From Polaromonas sp. AET17H-212 (lineage in GTDB: Bacteria > Pseudomonadota > Gammaproteobacteria > Burkholderiales > Burkholderiaceae_C), in NCBI RefSeq assembly GCF_002379085.1, contig NZ_NBZW01000004.1, positions 1 to 64,000 on the forward strand: 64,000 nucleotides of DNA, given 5' to 3'. The notes under the pieces were generated by a model. The model did no database searches, was not told the origin of the DNA, and saw only the letters and a program-made list of their open reading frames with translations. Of this stretch, positions 52,388 through 61,753 are shown in pieces (position 1 is the stretch's first letter; every line of letters begins with the position of its first letter). The position numbers and the translations under genes are program-made.

Positions 52388-53682
52388 GCTGCTTTCTCCG
52401 CAGCTTTGAGTGCCCGCTTGAGGTCGTCAATCAAGTCATCCGGATCTTCCAGGCCGATCGACAGCCGGATGGTTCCCTGCGTGATGCCGGCGCCGGCCAG
52501 CGCTTCGTCCGTCATGCGGAAGTGGGTGGTGCTGGCCGGGTGAATCACCAGGCTGCGGCAGTCGCCGACGTTGGCCAGGTGGCTGAAGACCTTGAGGGTT
52601 TCGATGAAGGCCTTGCCTTGCTCGCGCTTGCCCTTGATGTCGAAGCTGAACACCGAGCCGGCGCCGCGCGGCAGCAGTTTTTTGGCCAGCGCGTGGCTGG
52701 GGTGGGTCTCCAGCATCGGGTGGCCGACACGCGCCACCAGCGGGTGGCTGGCGAGAAAGGCGACGATCTTTTCGGTGTTGCTCATGTGCCGCGCCATGCG
52801 CAGCGGCAGGGTTTCGATGCCCTGCAGGATCAGCCACGCGGTGTGCGGGCTCATGCAGGCGCCGAAGTCGCGCAGGCCCTCGCGGCGCGCGCGCAGCAAA
52901 AACGCGCCCACCGTGCTTTCCTCGCTGAACACCATGTTGTGAAAGCCGTCGTAGGCCTCGGTCAGTTCGGCGAATTTGCCGGACTTTTCCCAGTCGAAAC
53001 TGCCGCCGTCCACCACGATGCCGCCGATCACCGTGCCGTGGCCGCTCAGGAACTTGGTGGCCGAGTGGTAGACCAGGTCGGCGCCGTGGTCGAACGGCTT
53101 GATCAGCCAGGGCGAGGTCAGGGTGGAGTCCACCAGCAGCGGCACGCCGGCCTCGTGCGCGATGGCTGACACGGTGGGCATGTCCAGCACGTCCAGCCCG
53201 GGGTTGCCCACGGTTTCGCCGAAAAACAATTTGGTGCTGGGGCGCACCGCGGCGCGCCAGCCGGCGATGTCGCCGGGTTTGACAAAAGTCGTTTCAATGC
53301 CGAAACGCCGCATCGTGTAATGCAGCAAATTCTGGCTGCCACCGTACAGCGCGGTGCTGGCGACGATGTGCGAGCCCGCGCCCATCAGGGTGGCAATGGA
53401 CAGGTGCAGCGCCGCCTGGCCGCTGGCGGTGGCAATCGCGCCTATGCCGCCTTCCAGTGCGGCGACGCGCTGCTCCAGCACCGCGTTGGTCGGGTTGCTG
53501 ATGCGCGAATAGACGTGGCCGGCGCGCTCCAGGTTGAACAGGCTGGCGGCGTGGTCGCTGGATTCGAAGACAAACGAGGTGGTCAGGTGAATCGGCACGG
53601 CGCGCGCGCCGGTGGCCGGGTCGGGCGCGGCGCCGGCATGCAGGGCCAGCGTGTCGAAGCCCGGGTCAGAATAGCCAGACAT
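52384..53682 (-). CDS. O-acetylhomoserine/O-succinylhomoserine sulfhydrylase (Cys/Met metabolism PLP enzyme)
   Basis: A 432-residue PLP-dependent enzyme of the Cys/Met metabolism family. The PLP Lys is K210 (YHSATKFLSGHG). The N-terminal FDTLALHAGAAPDPATGARAVPI and YSRISNPT are typical of O-acetylhomoserine aminocarboxypropyltransferase (MetY). It joins sulphide or a thiol to an activated homoserine for methionine synthesis. ggag lies 6-9 nt before the ATG at 53682; the frame upstream has no family similarity. Whether it prefers acetyl- or succinylhomoserine cannot be told. Confidence 0.9.
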   Translation of the reverse strand: MSGYSDPGFDTLALHAGAAPDPATGARAVPIHLTTSFVFESSDHAASLFNLERAGHVYSRISNPTNAVLEQRVAALEGGIGAIATASGQAALHLSIATLMGAGSHIVASTALYGGSQNLLHYTMRRFGIETTFVKPGDIAGWRAAVRPSTKLFFGETVGNPGLDVLDMPTVSAIAHEAGVPLLVDSTLTSPWLIKPFDHGADLVYHSATKFLSGHGTVIGGIVVDGGSFDWEKSGKFAELTEAYDGFHNMVFSEESTVGAFLLRARREGLRDFGACMSPHTAWLILQGIETLPLRMARHMSNTEKIVAFLASHPLVARVGHPMLETHPSHALAKKLLPRGAGSVFSFDIKGKREQGKAFIETLKVFSHLANVGDCRSLVIHPASTTHFRMTDEALAGAGITQGTIRLSIGLEDPDDLIDDLKRALKAAEKAA

Positions 53683-53851
53683 GGTGTCTCCAGAAAATGG
53701 CGGAAGGAATCGTTGAAAACGGCAGCCAGCCTGAAACAACTTCAGGTGGCTTGCAAACGGATTGTGGGCTATATTTGATCTGAATTTTCCGCCGGGCGGC
53801 ACCGGGGAAGAACCTGCAGACTGCCGAGACAAATTCCTGAAGGAGTGCCCC

Positions 53852-54316
53852 ATGAAAGTCCTAGATATCCTGCGCGTCAAAGGCAACACGCTTTACACCG
53901 TCCAGCCCGATGAGCCGCTGTCCAAGGCGACCCAGATCATGGCGGAAAAAGACATCGGCTCGCTGGTCGTCATGGAACACGGCGACCTGGTGGGCATGCT
54001 GACCTTCCGTGAAGTGATTCTGTGCATTGTCAAAAACGGCGGCGAGATCGGCAACACGCTGGTGCGCACGGCGATGGACGATGCGCCGCTGACCTGCACA
54101 CCCGACACCGAGATCGACGAAGTCCGCCGCATGATGCTGGGGCGCCATGCGCGCTACATGCCGGTGCTCAACAAGAAAGTCCTCGAGGGTGTGATCTCGT
54201 TTTACGACGTGGCCAAGGCCGTCGTCGATGGCCAGAACTTCGAGAACAAGATGCTCAAGGCCTATATCCGGGACTGGCCGGCCGAGGACGAGCCAAACCA
54301 GGCGCCTTTGCTCTGA
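53852..54316 (+). CDS. CBS-domain pair protein
   Basis: A 154-residue protein with two CBS motifs (about 10-65, ending in GMLTFREVILCI; and 78-130, ending in GVISFYDVAKAVV). The start MKVLDILRVKG at 53852 has aaggag 6-11 nt upstream. It is distinct from the CBS protein at 1479 and resembles a widespread alphaproteobacterial/betaproteobacterial CBS protein of unknown partner. A nucleotide-sensing role is inferred. Confidence 0.88.
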   Translation: MKVLDILRVKGNTLYTVQPDEPLSKATQIMAEKDIGSLVVMEHGDLVGMLTFREVILCIVKNGGEIGNTLVRTAMDDAPLTCTPDTEIDEVRRMMLGRHARYMPVLNKKVLEGVISFYDVAKAVVDGQNFENKMLKAYIRDWPAEDEPNQAPLL

Positions 54317-54817
54317 GTTGGGTCGGGGCGGCATGAACTGTTTGCCTGATTTTTTCTCCCTTCCGGAGAGCGAGCGCGCCAGAACAGCCTGTCGCAGGCA
54401 GTGATTGCAGCGCGTTTTTGCTACATATTCAATAGCTGTCAGCGATTGCTGCTAAAGGGCGGGAGGCTGATTCGTCCGTACATGAAGCGGCCGCAGCCCT
54501 TGACCCCAACAACCATCTGAAAATCCGCCGCATGGCGGTGCCAACCCGTGCTGTTTCTGGTGCCATGTTCGCCTTGGCCAGCTGCGCGACCACCTCGCCG
54601 TGGGCGGCTCGTTCCTGCCAGTGCATCAAGGGATGAATGTTGCGTTGCAGCAATGCATGAATTGTTCCGGGCCGTCGTTGCCATGACCTCGGCCGGCCGA
54701 AACGGTGAATACCTGTATGTCCCACACCGGACACAACTAGCCTGTACGATCTGTCGTGTCACTTGATAACGGCCATTTATCACTAGCGCGTCGGCGCTTC
54801 ACGGAAAGCATCCATCC
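54317..54817. other. 501-bp region without a supported gene
   Basis: It holds a family-B repeat (54415-54475) in its middle. Frames of about 100 codons exist on the minus strand (54429-54734 and 54439-54783) but lack ribosome sites and recognisable domains. One contains a helical stretch (HALLQRNIHPLMHWQERAAHG begins it) that could be debris of an old gene. Confidence 0.5.
54415..54475 (+). repeat. Dispersed repeat, family B, copy
   Basis: tttttGCTAcatattcaATAGCtgtc, then gctaaagGGCGgGAGGCTGATTcg. It is intergenic. Confidence 0.7.
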
Positions 54818-56524
54818 ATGGCCTCTGTCGCATCACCTGCCCCATCGGCCACCTCGCCCCGGCACATCCTGATCGTGGAAAACATCGCGGCTCAGGCCCA
54901 GATGCTGAGCCATATCCTTGAGGTCGAGGGTTACCAGGTCAGTGTCGTCGACAACGGCCAGTCCGCGCTGGAAATGACGGCCCGGATCCGCCCCTCCCTA
55001 GTCATCAGCGGCGTCAAAATCCCGGAGATGAGCGGTTATGAGCTGTGCCGGCAGATCAAGGCCGGCCCCGGGCTTTCCCAGGTCCCGGTGATTCTCGTCA
55101 CCAATCTGTCCGACCCCAATGAGGTGCTGCTCGGCCTGCAGTGTGGTGCCGACAGCTTTGTCATCAAGCCCTATGAGCGTAGCCACATGCTGGCGCGGGT
55201 GGAGCACGCCCTGAGCAACCGCGACGTCGCCCACATGCCGGAAGACGGCCCGCCGGCCGAGATTTTTTTCCACGGCGAGCGGCACCAGATCAGTGCCAGC
55301 CGCACCCAGATACTGAACCTGCTGATGTCCACCTACGACGCGGCCGTGCAGCGCAACAACGAGCTTCACGAAAGCCGGCAGCAGTTGCGCGAACGCACGT
55401 CCGAGGTGCTGGAGGTCAACCGTTTTCTCGACTCCATGATCGAGCACATCCCGACGGCGGTGTACATCAAGGATGCCAAGCAGCTGCGTTACGTGCGTGT
55501 CAACTCCGCGGAGGAGCAGCTGACGGGCATCTCGCGCGAGGACATGGTGGGAAAATCCGTCCACGATCTTTTCGGCCAGGAGGAAGCCGACCGGTTTACT
55601 GCCCAGGACCACCGGGTGCTGGCCAGCGGCATCATTGAGGACATTCCGGAAGACCGGTTTTTCTCGCACAGCAAAGGCATGCGTTTGCTGCACACCCGCA
55701 AGGTGCCGGTTTTTGGCGAGGCCGCTGAGCCCACGCATGTGCTGGGAATTTCTCAAGACATCACCCAGAAGAAGGAACTGGAAAAGGTGATCGCCGATCT
55801 TCATTCCGCCCTGAAGGTGCGGGCCGACGACCTGGAGGCCACCAACAAAAGCCTGGAAAGCTTCACCTCGGCGGCCTCGCATGACCTGCGTTCGCCGCTG
55901 AGCGTCATTGGCGGCTATGCGGGCCTGCTGGAGAAAAATTACGCCAGCTGCCTCGACGAAAACGGCCTGCATTACCTGTCCGTCATCGGCAAGCGGGTCA
56001 AAAGCATGGCCAGACTGATTGATGACCTGCTGTCGTTTTCGCGGCTCAGCCTGCAGGAGGTCCAGAAAACCGATGTCGACATGAACGGGCTGGTGGCGCA
56101 GGTGGTGGCCGACCTGCCGGTCAGCGGCCCCGGTGCCAATAAACCTGCCATCCAGCTGGGCATGCTGCCATCAGCGCCGGCCGACACCGGGCTGCTTCGG
56201 CAGGTGTGGGTGAACCTGCTGTCCAACGCGGTGAAGTACAGCCGCCACACCGCCAGCCCGCTGATCGAAGTCAGTGGACGCGTCGAGGGTGGGGAGGCCA
56301 TTTATTCAGTGCGCGACAACGGCGCGGGGTTCGACATGGCGCACTGCGACAAGCTGTTCCAGGTGTTCGAGCGGCTGCACACCGACCAGGAATTCGAAGG
56401 CACCGGCGTCGGCCTGGCCACCGTGCGCCGCATGGTCACGCGCCATGGCGGACGGGTGTGGGCGGAAGGCGTGGTGGACCAGGGGGCGGTGTTTCATTTT
56501 GCGTTGCCGGTGCAGGGCGGCTGA
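54818..56524 (+). CDS. Hybrid sensor: degenerate receiver - PAS - histidine kinase
   Basis: A 568-residue cytoplasmic protein. Residues 15-135 are a receiver fold, but the phosphoacceptor position is Gly65 (VISGVKIPEM in place of ISDVxMP) and the acidic pair is EN at 21-22. Residues about 200-318 are a PAS domain. Residues about 345-410 are HisKA with His355 (SHDLRSPLSVIGGYAGLL), and 440-565 an ATPase domain (NLLSNAVKYS, DNGAGFD, GTGVGLA). No membrane segment is seen. The kinase seems active but the receiver cannot be phosphorylated in the usual way. No partner response regulator is adjacent. Confidence 0.9.
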   Translation: MASVASPAPSATSPRHILIVENIAAQAQMLSHILEVEGYQVSVVDNGQSALEMTARIRPSLVISGVKIPEMSGYELCRQIKAGPGLSQVPVILVTNLSDPNEVLLGLQCGADSFVIKPYERSHMLARVEHALSNRDVAHMPEDGPPAEIFFHGERHQISASRTQILNLLMSTYDAAVQRNNELHESRQQLRERTSEVLEVNRFLDSMIEHIPTAVYIKDAKQLRYVRVNSAEEQLTGISREDMVGKSVHDLFGQEEADRFTAQDHRVLASGIIEDIPEDRFFSHSKGMRLLHTRKVPVFGEAAEPTHVLGISQDITQKKELEKVIADLHSALKVRADDLEATNKSLESFTSAASHDLRSPLSVIGGYAGLLEKNYASCLDENGLHYLSVIGKRVKSMARLIDDLLSFSRLSLQEVQKTDVDMNGLVAQVVADLPVSGPGANKPAIQLGMLPSAPADTGLLRQVWVNLLSNAVKYSRHTASPLIEVSGRVEGGEAIYSVRDNGAGFDMAHCDKLFQVFERLHTDQEFEGTGVGLATVRRMVTRHGGRVWAEGVVDQGAVFHFALPVQGG

Positions 56525-56773
56525 ACCAGGCTGCCAGCCCCGACGCAGAACACGAATGGGCAAGACGACGGGCGCCTGCGTTTGGGGAGGCACCTAAAGC
56601 TTGTTGCGCTCCAGAGTCGTGAAGAATCGTCAACGTGGAGCCCAGGCTTCCCCTTCGCAGCCTCGACCACACAGTCTTTTTTTCCCCTTTACTGTCCGCC
56701 GTCCAGGTTCGACGTGCGATCATGACGTTGATCCGGCCTTCTGGCTCGTTCCCCCCGTACCAAAGCCATCTGG

Positions 56774-56779
56774 GATAAT
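56774..56779 (+). promoter_or_regulatory. Extended -10 element directly before aroC
   Basis: TGGGATAAT contains an extended -10 (TG-n-GATAAT). It ends 7 nt before the aroC ATG, so transcription would start at or next to the start codon. Confidence 0.5.
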
Positions 56780-56786
56780 CTCCCGC

Positions 56787-57881
56787 ATGAGCGGCAACAC
56801 CTTCGGCACCCTATTCGCAGTCACCAACTTCGGTGAATCCCACGGCCCGGCCATTGGCTGCGTGATTGACGGCTGCCCGCCCGGCATGGCGCTGAGCGAG
56901 GCGGACATCCAGGGCGACCTGGACCGGCGCCGGCCCGGCACCAGCAAGTATGTGACGCAGCGCAACGAGCCGGACGCGGTGGAGATCCTTTCCGGCGTGT
57001 ACGAAGGCAAGACCACCGGCACGCCGATCTGCCTGCTGATCAAGAACACCGACCAGCGCAGCAAGGACTACGGCAACATCCTGGACACCTTCCGGCCCGG
57101 CCATGCCGACTACAGCTACCTGCAGAAGTACGGCATTCGCGACCCGCGCGGCGGCGGCAGGGCCTCGGCCCGGCTGACCGCGCCCATGGTGGCGGCGGGT
57201 GCAGTGGCCAAGAAGTGGCTGCTGGAAAAATACGGCACCACCTTTCGCGGCTGCATGACGCAGATCGGCGACATCGCGATTCCTTTCGAGGCTTGGGCGC
57301 ATGTGCCCCACAACCCGTTTTTTGCGCCTGTGGCTGACGTGTCAGCGCTGGAGGCCTACATGGACGAGTTGCGCAAGGCCGGCGACTCCTGCGGCGCGCG
57401 CATCCGCGTCACCGCCACCGGCATGCCGGTCGGCCTGGGCGAGCCGCTGTTTGACAAGCTCGACGCCGACATCGCCTTTGCCATGATGGGCATCAACGCC
57501 GTCAAGGGTGTGGAAATTGGCGCGGGGTTTGCCAGCGTCACGCAGCGCGGCAGCACGCACGGTGACTCGCTGTCGCCCGCGGGCTTCAAGTCCAACAACG
57601 CCGGCGGTGTGCTGGGCGGCATCAGCACCGGGCAGGATCTGGAAGTGTCGATTGCCATCAAGCCGACCAGCTCCATCCTCACACCGCGCGAGTCGGTGGA
57701 CATGGCCGGCGCGCCGACCACCGTGGTCACCAAGGGCCGGCACGACCCCTGCGTGGGCATACGCGCCACGCCGATTGCCGAGGCCATGCTGGCGCTGGTG
57801 GTGATGGAGCATGCCCTGCGCCAGCGCGCGCAATGCGCCGACGTGGTGCCGCCCATGCAGGCGATCAAGGGCTCCGTGTGA
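56787..57881 (+). CDS. aroC: Chorismate synthase
   Basis: A 364-residue enzyme: [18 protein letters not shown] at residues 17-34, [28 protein letters not shown], and near the C-terminus [17 protein letters not shown]. It converts EPSP to chorismate with reduced FMN. The protein starts [13 protein letters not shown], as in the family. No Shine-Dalgarno sequence lies before the ATG, and GATAAT lies 7 nt upstream, so the transcript may be leaderless. The MFS gene starts 13 nt after the stop. Confidence 0.95.
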   Translation: MSGNTFGTLFAVTNFGESHGPAIGCVIDGCPPGMALSEADIQGDLDRRRPGTSKYVTQRNEPDAVEILSGVYEGKTTGTPICLLIKNTDQRSKDYGNILDTFRPGHADYSYLQKYGIRDPRGGGRASARLTAPMVAAGAVAKKWLLEKYGTTFRGCMTQIGDIAIPFEAWAHVPHNPFFAPVADVSALEAYMDELRKAGDSCGARIRVTATGMPVGLGEPLFDKLDADIAFAMMGINAVKGVEIGAGFASVTQRGSTHGDSLSPAGFKSNNAGGVLGGISTGQDLEVSIAIKPTSSILTPRESVDMAGAPTTVVTKGRHDPCVGIRATPIAEAMLALVVMEHALRQRAQCADVVPPMQAIKGSV

Positions 57882-57894
57882 ACCGGGCCTGACC

Positions 57895-59100
57895 ATGCCA
57901 GAAGCTGCAGCCAGGCGCCGCCAGCTGGTGCCGTTTGCGGCGCTGTCGGCCAGTTATTTTGCGCACATCGGGTTTTTCAACCCCTACCTGCCGCTGTGGC
58001 TGCAGGACCTGGGCTTCAGCATCCTGGCGATCAGCCTGCTGACTTCGGTGCAGGCCGCCACGCGGCTGTTTGCGCCCTACGGCTGGGGCGCGCTGAGCGA
58101 CCACACCGGAGAGCGCGTCAAGCTGCTGCGTTACGGCGCCACGGTGGCGCTGATCTCGTCCCTCGGTCTGTGGCTGGACTTTGAATCCACTTACGGCGTC
58201 TGGTGGCTCACGGCGGTGCTGCTGGTGATGTTCACGCACACGAGTTCCATGATGCCCATGAGCGAAGCCGCCATGGCACACCTGATCAGCCAGGGCGGTG
58301 CCTTTGATGCACGGCGCTACGGCCGCGTGCGCCTGTGGGGCTCGCTGGGCTTCCTGTTCACGGTGTTTGCCGCGGGCAGCTGGTTCGAGATCTTTGGCAT
58401 GAAACACTTTCCGGCCTGGACCTTCTTGTCGCTGCTGGCCGTGACGGTCAGTGTCTGGCTGCTGCCGGACCTGAAGGAGGCGGTCAGTGCCCACGACCTG
58501 AAGCTGCCGGTGTGGCCGATTTTTCGCCAGCGTGCCGTGGTGTGGTTTTTTGCGTCGGCTTTTTTTCATGTGCTGGCGCACATCAGCATCTATGTCTTTT
58601 TCTCGCTCTACCTCGACGCGAATGGCTATAGCAAAACCATGATCGGCGTGTTGTGGGCGTTTTCGGTGGTGGTGGAAATCGGCTGGTTCTACACCCAGGG
58701 CCGCTGGCTGCCGCGGCTGAGCCTGACCGCCTGGCTGATGGTGTGTTCGGCCGCCATGGCGCTGCGCATGGGCATCACCGCCGTCTGGCCCGGTGTGCTG
58801 CTGCTCATGCTGGTGGCGCAGGCGCTGCATGCGCTGACGTTTGCGACGCACCACACGGTCTGCATTGCGCTGCTGTCGCACCATTTCCCCGGACGGCTGC
58901 GCGGCCGCGGCCAGGCGCTGTACGTGGTGGTGGCTTACGGCCTGCCGGGCGTGCTGGGTGGACTGGTCGGCGGGCTGCTGAGTTCTGCGTTCGGGCTGGT
59001 CAGCGTGTACTGGGCCTGCCTGGCCGCCAGCCTGGTTGCGACAGCGTGTGCCTACCAGGCCTGGCGCGTGCAGCGCAGTTTGGAGGCTACCGCACCCTGA
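57895..59100 (+). CDS. MFS transporter (PPP/MFS_1_like family)
   Basis: A 401-residue integral membrane protein with 12 predicted helices. The start SYFAHIGFFNPYLPLWLQDLGFS and the segment RLFAPYGWGALSDHTGERVKLLRYG match the MFS_1_like group related to the 3-phenylpropionate carrier HcaT. The substrate is unknown. It begins 13 nt after aroC, so it is probably co-transcribed and might move an aromatic acid, which is only a guess from context. Confidence 0.87.
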   Translation: MPEAAARRRQLVPFAALSASYFAHIGFFNPYLPLWLQDLGFSILAISLLTSVQAATRLFAPYGWGALSDHTGERVKLLRYGATVALISSLGLWLDFESTYGVWWLTAVLLVMFTHTSSMMPMSEAAMAHLISQGGAFDARRYGRVRLWGSLGFLFTVFAAGSWFEIFGMKHFPAWTFLSLLAVTVSVWLLPDLKEAVSAHDLKLPVWPIFRQRAVVWFFASAFFHVLAHISIYVFFSLYLDANGYSKTMIGVLWAFSVVVEIGWFYTQGRWLPRLSLTAWLMVCSAAMALRMGITAVWPGVLLLMLVAQALHALTFATHHTVCIALLSHHFPGRLRGRGQALYVVVAYGLPGVLGGLVGGLLSSAFGLVSVYWACLAASLVATACAYQAWRVQRSLEATAP

Positions 59101-59122
59101 CCGGCGGCAAATCTACACGCGT

Positions 59123-59176
59123 TTTACGCTTGTAGCCCTTGTGTCACGGGTGCTGGTAGCTATCAATACAGTAGCG
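59123..59176 (-). repeat. Dispersed repeat, family B, copy
   Basis: On the minus strand: cGCTActgtattgATAGCtacc, then caAGGGCtacaa. It lies between two converging transporter genes. Confidence 0.7.
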
Positions 59177-59192
59177 TACGGCGCTGCGCCGC

Positions 59193-60074
59193 TCAGCGTT
59201 CCGGCGGGGCGCGGAAGGGGTTGAAGCCGGTGATCAGCGCCGTGGCGGCCAGTACCAGTACGCAGCCCGGCGCCATGCCCCAGGTGACCGGCTCGCCCAG
59301 GAACAGGCCGCCCCAGGCCACGCCGAACAGCGGAATCATGAACGCCGCCGAGGTGGCGGCGCTGGCCGTGATCTCGCGCATCAGGCGCATGCTGATCCAG
59401 TACATCAGGCCCGAGGTGAAGATGCCCAGCACCGCCACCGCGATCAGTGCGCCGCTGGTGTAGTGGGCCGAGGGCAGGGCCACACCTGAGGGCAGCAGCA
59501 GGAACAGCGCGGCCGCCACATGCACCACGGCCGAGGCCGGCAGTGGGTCGTGCGCCATGGTTGCGCGTTTCATCAGGATGGCGCCAAAGCCATAAGCGGC
59601 GGCTGCGGCGGTGCAGGCCAGCGCGGCCAGCACGACGCGCGGCGTCACCGCCACCGGCCCCAGCTGCACCAGCAGGGCGACACCGGCAAACCCCACGGCA
59701 CAACCGAGCAGGCGGCGCGACGAGAGCCGCTCCTCGCGCGCCAGCGCGGCGCCCAGCACGCCAAACAGCGGCGCCGTGGCGTTGAGCACGGCCGAATACC
59801 CGGCCGGGATCACCAGCGCGGCCCAGTTGAACAGCACAAAGGGCGCGACCACGGTCAGCACACTGAGCAGCGCCAGGCGCGGCCAGGCGGCACGCGGCGG
59901 CCACTGCTCGCGCAGCGCGCGCATCAGCAGCGTCAGCACCAACGCCGCCAGCATGCAGCGCACGCCGGCCAACAGCCATGGGCCGAAAGCCGGGCTGGCA
60001 ATGCGAAGCAGGGGAAAGGAGCCACCCCACAGGGCGGACAGGGCGATGAGCTGGAGGAAGTGTCGGGTGTGCAT
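59193..60074 (-). CDS. EamA/DMT-family transporter
   Basis: A 293-residue membrane protein with ten hydrophobic segments in two EamA repeats (first about 5-135, LWGGSFPLLRIASPAFGPW; second about 150-285, ending FLGEPVTWGMAPGCVLVLAATALI). Such proteins export or import small metabolites. The substrate is unknown. It converges on the MFS gene across a dispersed repeat. Confidence 0.87.
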   Translation of the reverse strand: MHTRHFLQLIALSALWGGSFPLLRIASPAFGPWLLAGVRCMLAALVLTLLMRALREQWPPRAAWPRLALLSVLTVVAPFVLFNWAALVIPAGYSAVLNATAPLFGVLGAALAREERLSSRRLLGCAVGFAGVALLVQLGPVAVTPRVVLAALACTAAAAAYGFGAILMKRATMAHDPLPASAVVHVAAALFLLLPSGVALPSAHYTSGALIAVAVLGIFTSGLMYWISMRLMREITASAATSAAFMIPLFGVAWGGLFLGEPVTWGMAPGCVLVLAATALITGFNPFRAPPER

Positions 60075-60375
60075 GAAAAGCCGGTGGGATCAGGGGATTG
60101 TCCGGGATTCGGGGCGGGTGTGCAGGGGGAACTCAGGCGTGTCCTGGCTCTTGTTCGCTTTTCTGACGTCATGGGTTTGCTGGTGCTCAGATAAGGAACG
60201 AAGAAGCTACAGACTTGGTTCATCCCATGGCAGCGTCTTCTAGAATGTCCCATGCCACTCCGCGACAACACCCTTCCACGCTCGCTGATGGACACCGCGC
60301 ACTTGAATACGGTGTTCGTCCGGTTGCAGCCGGATTTTTTCGACGCGCAGCGTTCTTGATTAAAGCCGCTGCGTC
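60075..60375. other. 301-bp region upstream of arfB, no supported gene
   Basis: A 35-codon frame at 60252-60359 (MPLRDNTLPRSLMDTAHLN at its start) has no Shine-Dalgarno sequence but TAGAAT ends 7 nt before its ATG, the spacing seen at leaderless genes here. It has no recognisable family. The rest is featureless to me. Confidence 0.35.
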
Positions 60376-60792
60376 ATGCCACCTGCCATGCCCCTGGAAG
60401 TCAACGAAGCCGAAGTCGAGATCACTGCCATCCGCGCGCAGGGCGCGGGCGGGCAAAACGTCAACAAGGTGTCCAGCGCGGTGCACCTGCGCTTCGACAT
60501 CATGGCCTCGTCGCTGCCCGAGGAGGTGAAGGAGCGGCTGCTTTGCCTGCGCGACAGCCGCATCACGCAGGAAGGCGTGCTGGTGCTCAAGGCCCAGCAA
60601 CACCGCAGCCAGGAGATGAACCGCGCCGACGCGCTGGCCCGCCTCAACGAAATTGTCAACAGCGTCGCCACACCGCCGCGCGTGCGCCGCGCCACCAAGC
60701 CGACCTATAGCTCGAAACAGCGGCGCCTGGCGGGGAAAAGCCAGCGTTCGGAGATCAAGGCGTCACGCGGCAAGGGCGGGGTCAGCGAGTAG
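60376..60792 (+). CDS. arfB: Alternative ribosome-rescue factor ArfB
   Basis: A 138-residue peptidyl-tRNA hydrolase with the GGQ loop (GAGGQNVNKVSSAVHLRFD, GGQ at 25-27) and a basic C-terminal tail (KPTYSSKQRRLAGKSQRSEIKASRGK) that enters the empty mRNA channel, as in ArfB/YaeJ. It frees stalled ribosomes, backing up the tmRNA at 17757. An ATG at 60388 is an alternative start. It lacks the domains of full-length release factors. Confidence 0.93.
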   Translation: MPPAMPLEVNEAEVEITAIRAQGAGGQNVNKVSSAVHLRFDIMASSLPEEVKERLLCLRDSRITQEGVLVLKAQQHRSQEMNRADALARLNEIVNSVATPPRVRRATKPTYSSKQRRLAGKSQRSEIKASRGKGGVSE

Positions 60793-60810
60793 CTGGCTGT
60801 AAACATCAAG

Positions 60811-60868
60811 ATTTCTTGGGCTCTGGCCCTTGTGGCACGGGGGCCATCCGCTATTGAATCGATAGCGG
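60811..60868 (-). repeat. Dispersed repeat, family B, copy
   Basis: On the minus strand: CGCTATCGattcAATAGCGgatgg, then caAGGGCcagAGCC. It is intergenic, just past arfB. Confidence 0.7.
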
Positions 60869-60897
60869 TTCGAGCGAAATCGTGACAAGGGAGGCCG

Positions 60898-61479
60898 TCA
60901 GTTGGCCAGCGCAGACGGCACGGATCGCGTCACGAAGTCCATGTGTTCAGTCCACCCCTTCAGGCAAGCCTTCCACTCGCCCGGTTGGCAATCGGCCTCG
61001 TACCTGCGCAGCAGCGCGAAGACACGTTCCTTCGGGATGCCGGTTGCTGCGTAGGCTGAAAAATCGGTGCTGGAATCTCCATAGGCAAACCTGACACGCC
61101 AGCCATGGGCCATGAAGTCTTTCAACATGCGTGTCTTGTAGGCATCGGGACGGTTGCGGTCTTCATCCGTTTGCGCCACATGGAGGCTGCCGGCAGGAAA
61201 ACCGTTGTCCTTCAGCCAGCCGGGAATGTTGGCCGAAAACCAGCTGACACGGGTGCTGAGGTAGATGATGGTGTAGCCCTTGTCGGCGAACATGCGCACG
61301 CCCCTGGCCGCATCCTCGCGCGCTTCAAAAATGGTCGACACGGCGGGTGTGAGCGTCCCGTCGATGTCGAACACCACGGCTTGCGCCTGCCTGGGCGGCG
61401 CATCCGCCACCGCGGCAGGAGGAAGTTGCGCGCAACTGCTGCACAACACGGCGACCGAAAGAATGATCAGGTGGCGCAT
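60898..61479 (-). CDS. HAD-superfamily lipoprotein phosphatase (LNS2-like)
   Basis: A 193-residue protein. A lipoprotein signal is present with lipobox LCSSC (Cys16). HAD motif I is FDIDGTLTPA, motif II Ser/Thr is in IYLSTR, and motif III/IV is FAYGDSSTDFSAY. It most resembles the LNS2/phosphatidate phosphatase-like HAD group. The phosphatase would face the periplasm. The ATG at 61479 has aaggag 6-11 nt upstream; the longer frame is unsupported. The substrate is unknown. Confidence 0.82.
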   Translation of the reverse strand: MRHLIILSVAVLCSSCAQLPPAAVADAPPRQAQAVVFDIDGTLTPAVSTIFEAREDAARGVRMFADKGYTIIYLSTRVSWFSANIPGWLKDNGFPAGSLHVAQTDEDRNRPDAYKTRMLKDFMAHGWRVRFAYGDSSTDFSAYAATGIPKERVFALLRRYEADCQPGEWKACLKGWTEHMDFVTRSVPSALAN

Positions 61480-61696
61480 GGGAGCTCCTTTGCAGGGACT
61501 GTTGATGTTTTCGTCGCTTATGACACCACACCGTTCGGGCGAACGGTAGCAAGTTGCCTTGTCATGATTTATGGAGGTCTCGATGGTTCTTTTTATTGCG
61601 CAATTCTGATCGCGTGCCGACCGGAATGCATCCTCCAAATGGAGGAGCGCAGCGGCGAAAAAAACCAGTACCGGCCGATCTCCGAAAATTTCAGTA

Positions 61697-61752
61697 AAAA
61701 AGGCCTTTAGCCCTTATTCAATGGGCGCCAGCAGCCCCTGATTTAATAGCTA
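61697..61752 (-). repeat. Dispersed repeat, family B, copy
   Basis: On the minus strand: tagCTATTaaatcaggggctgcTGGCGc, then aaGGGCtaaAGGCCttttttac. It lies just past the LysR gene stop. Confidence 0.75.
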
Positions 61753-61753
61753 A

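Noticed and set aside
54429..54783. Two overlapping minus-strand frames of about 100 codons
   Set aside because: No ribosome site, no domain, and both run through a family-B repeat. Kept only as possible debris.
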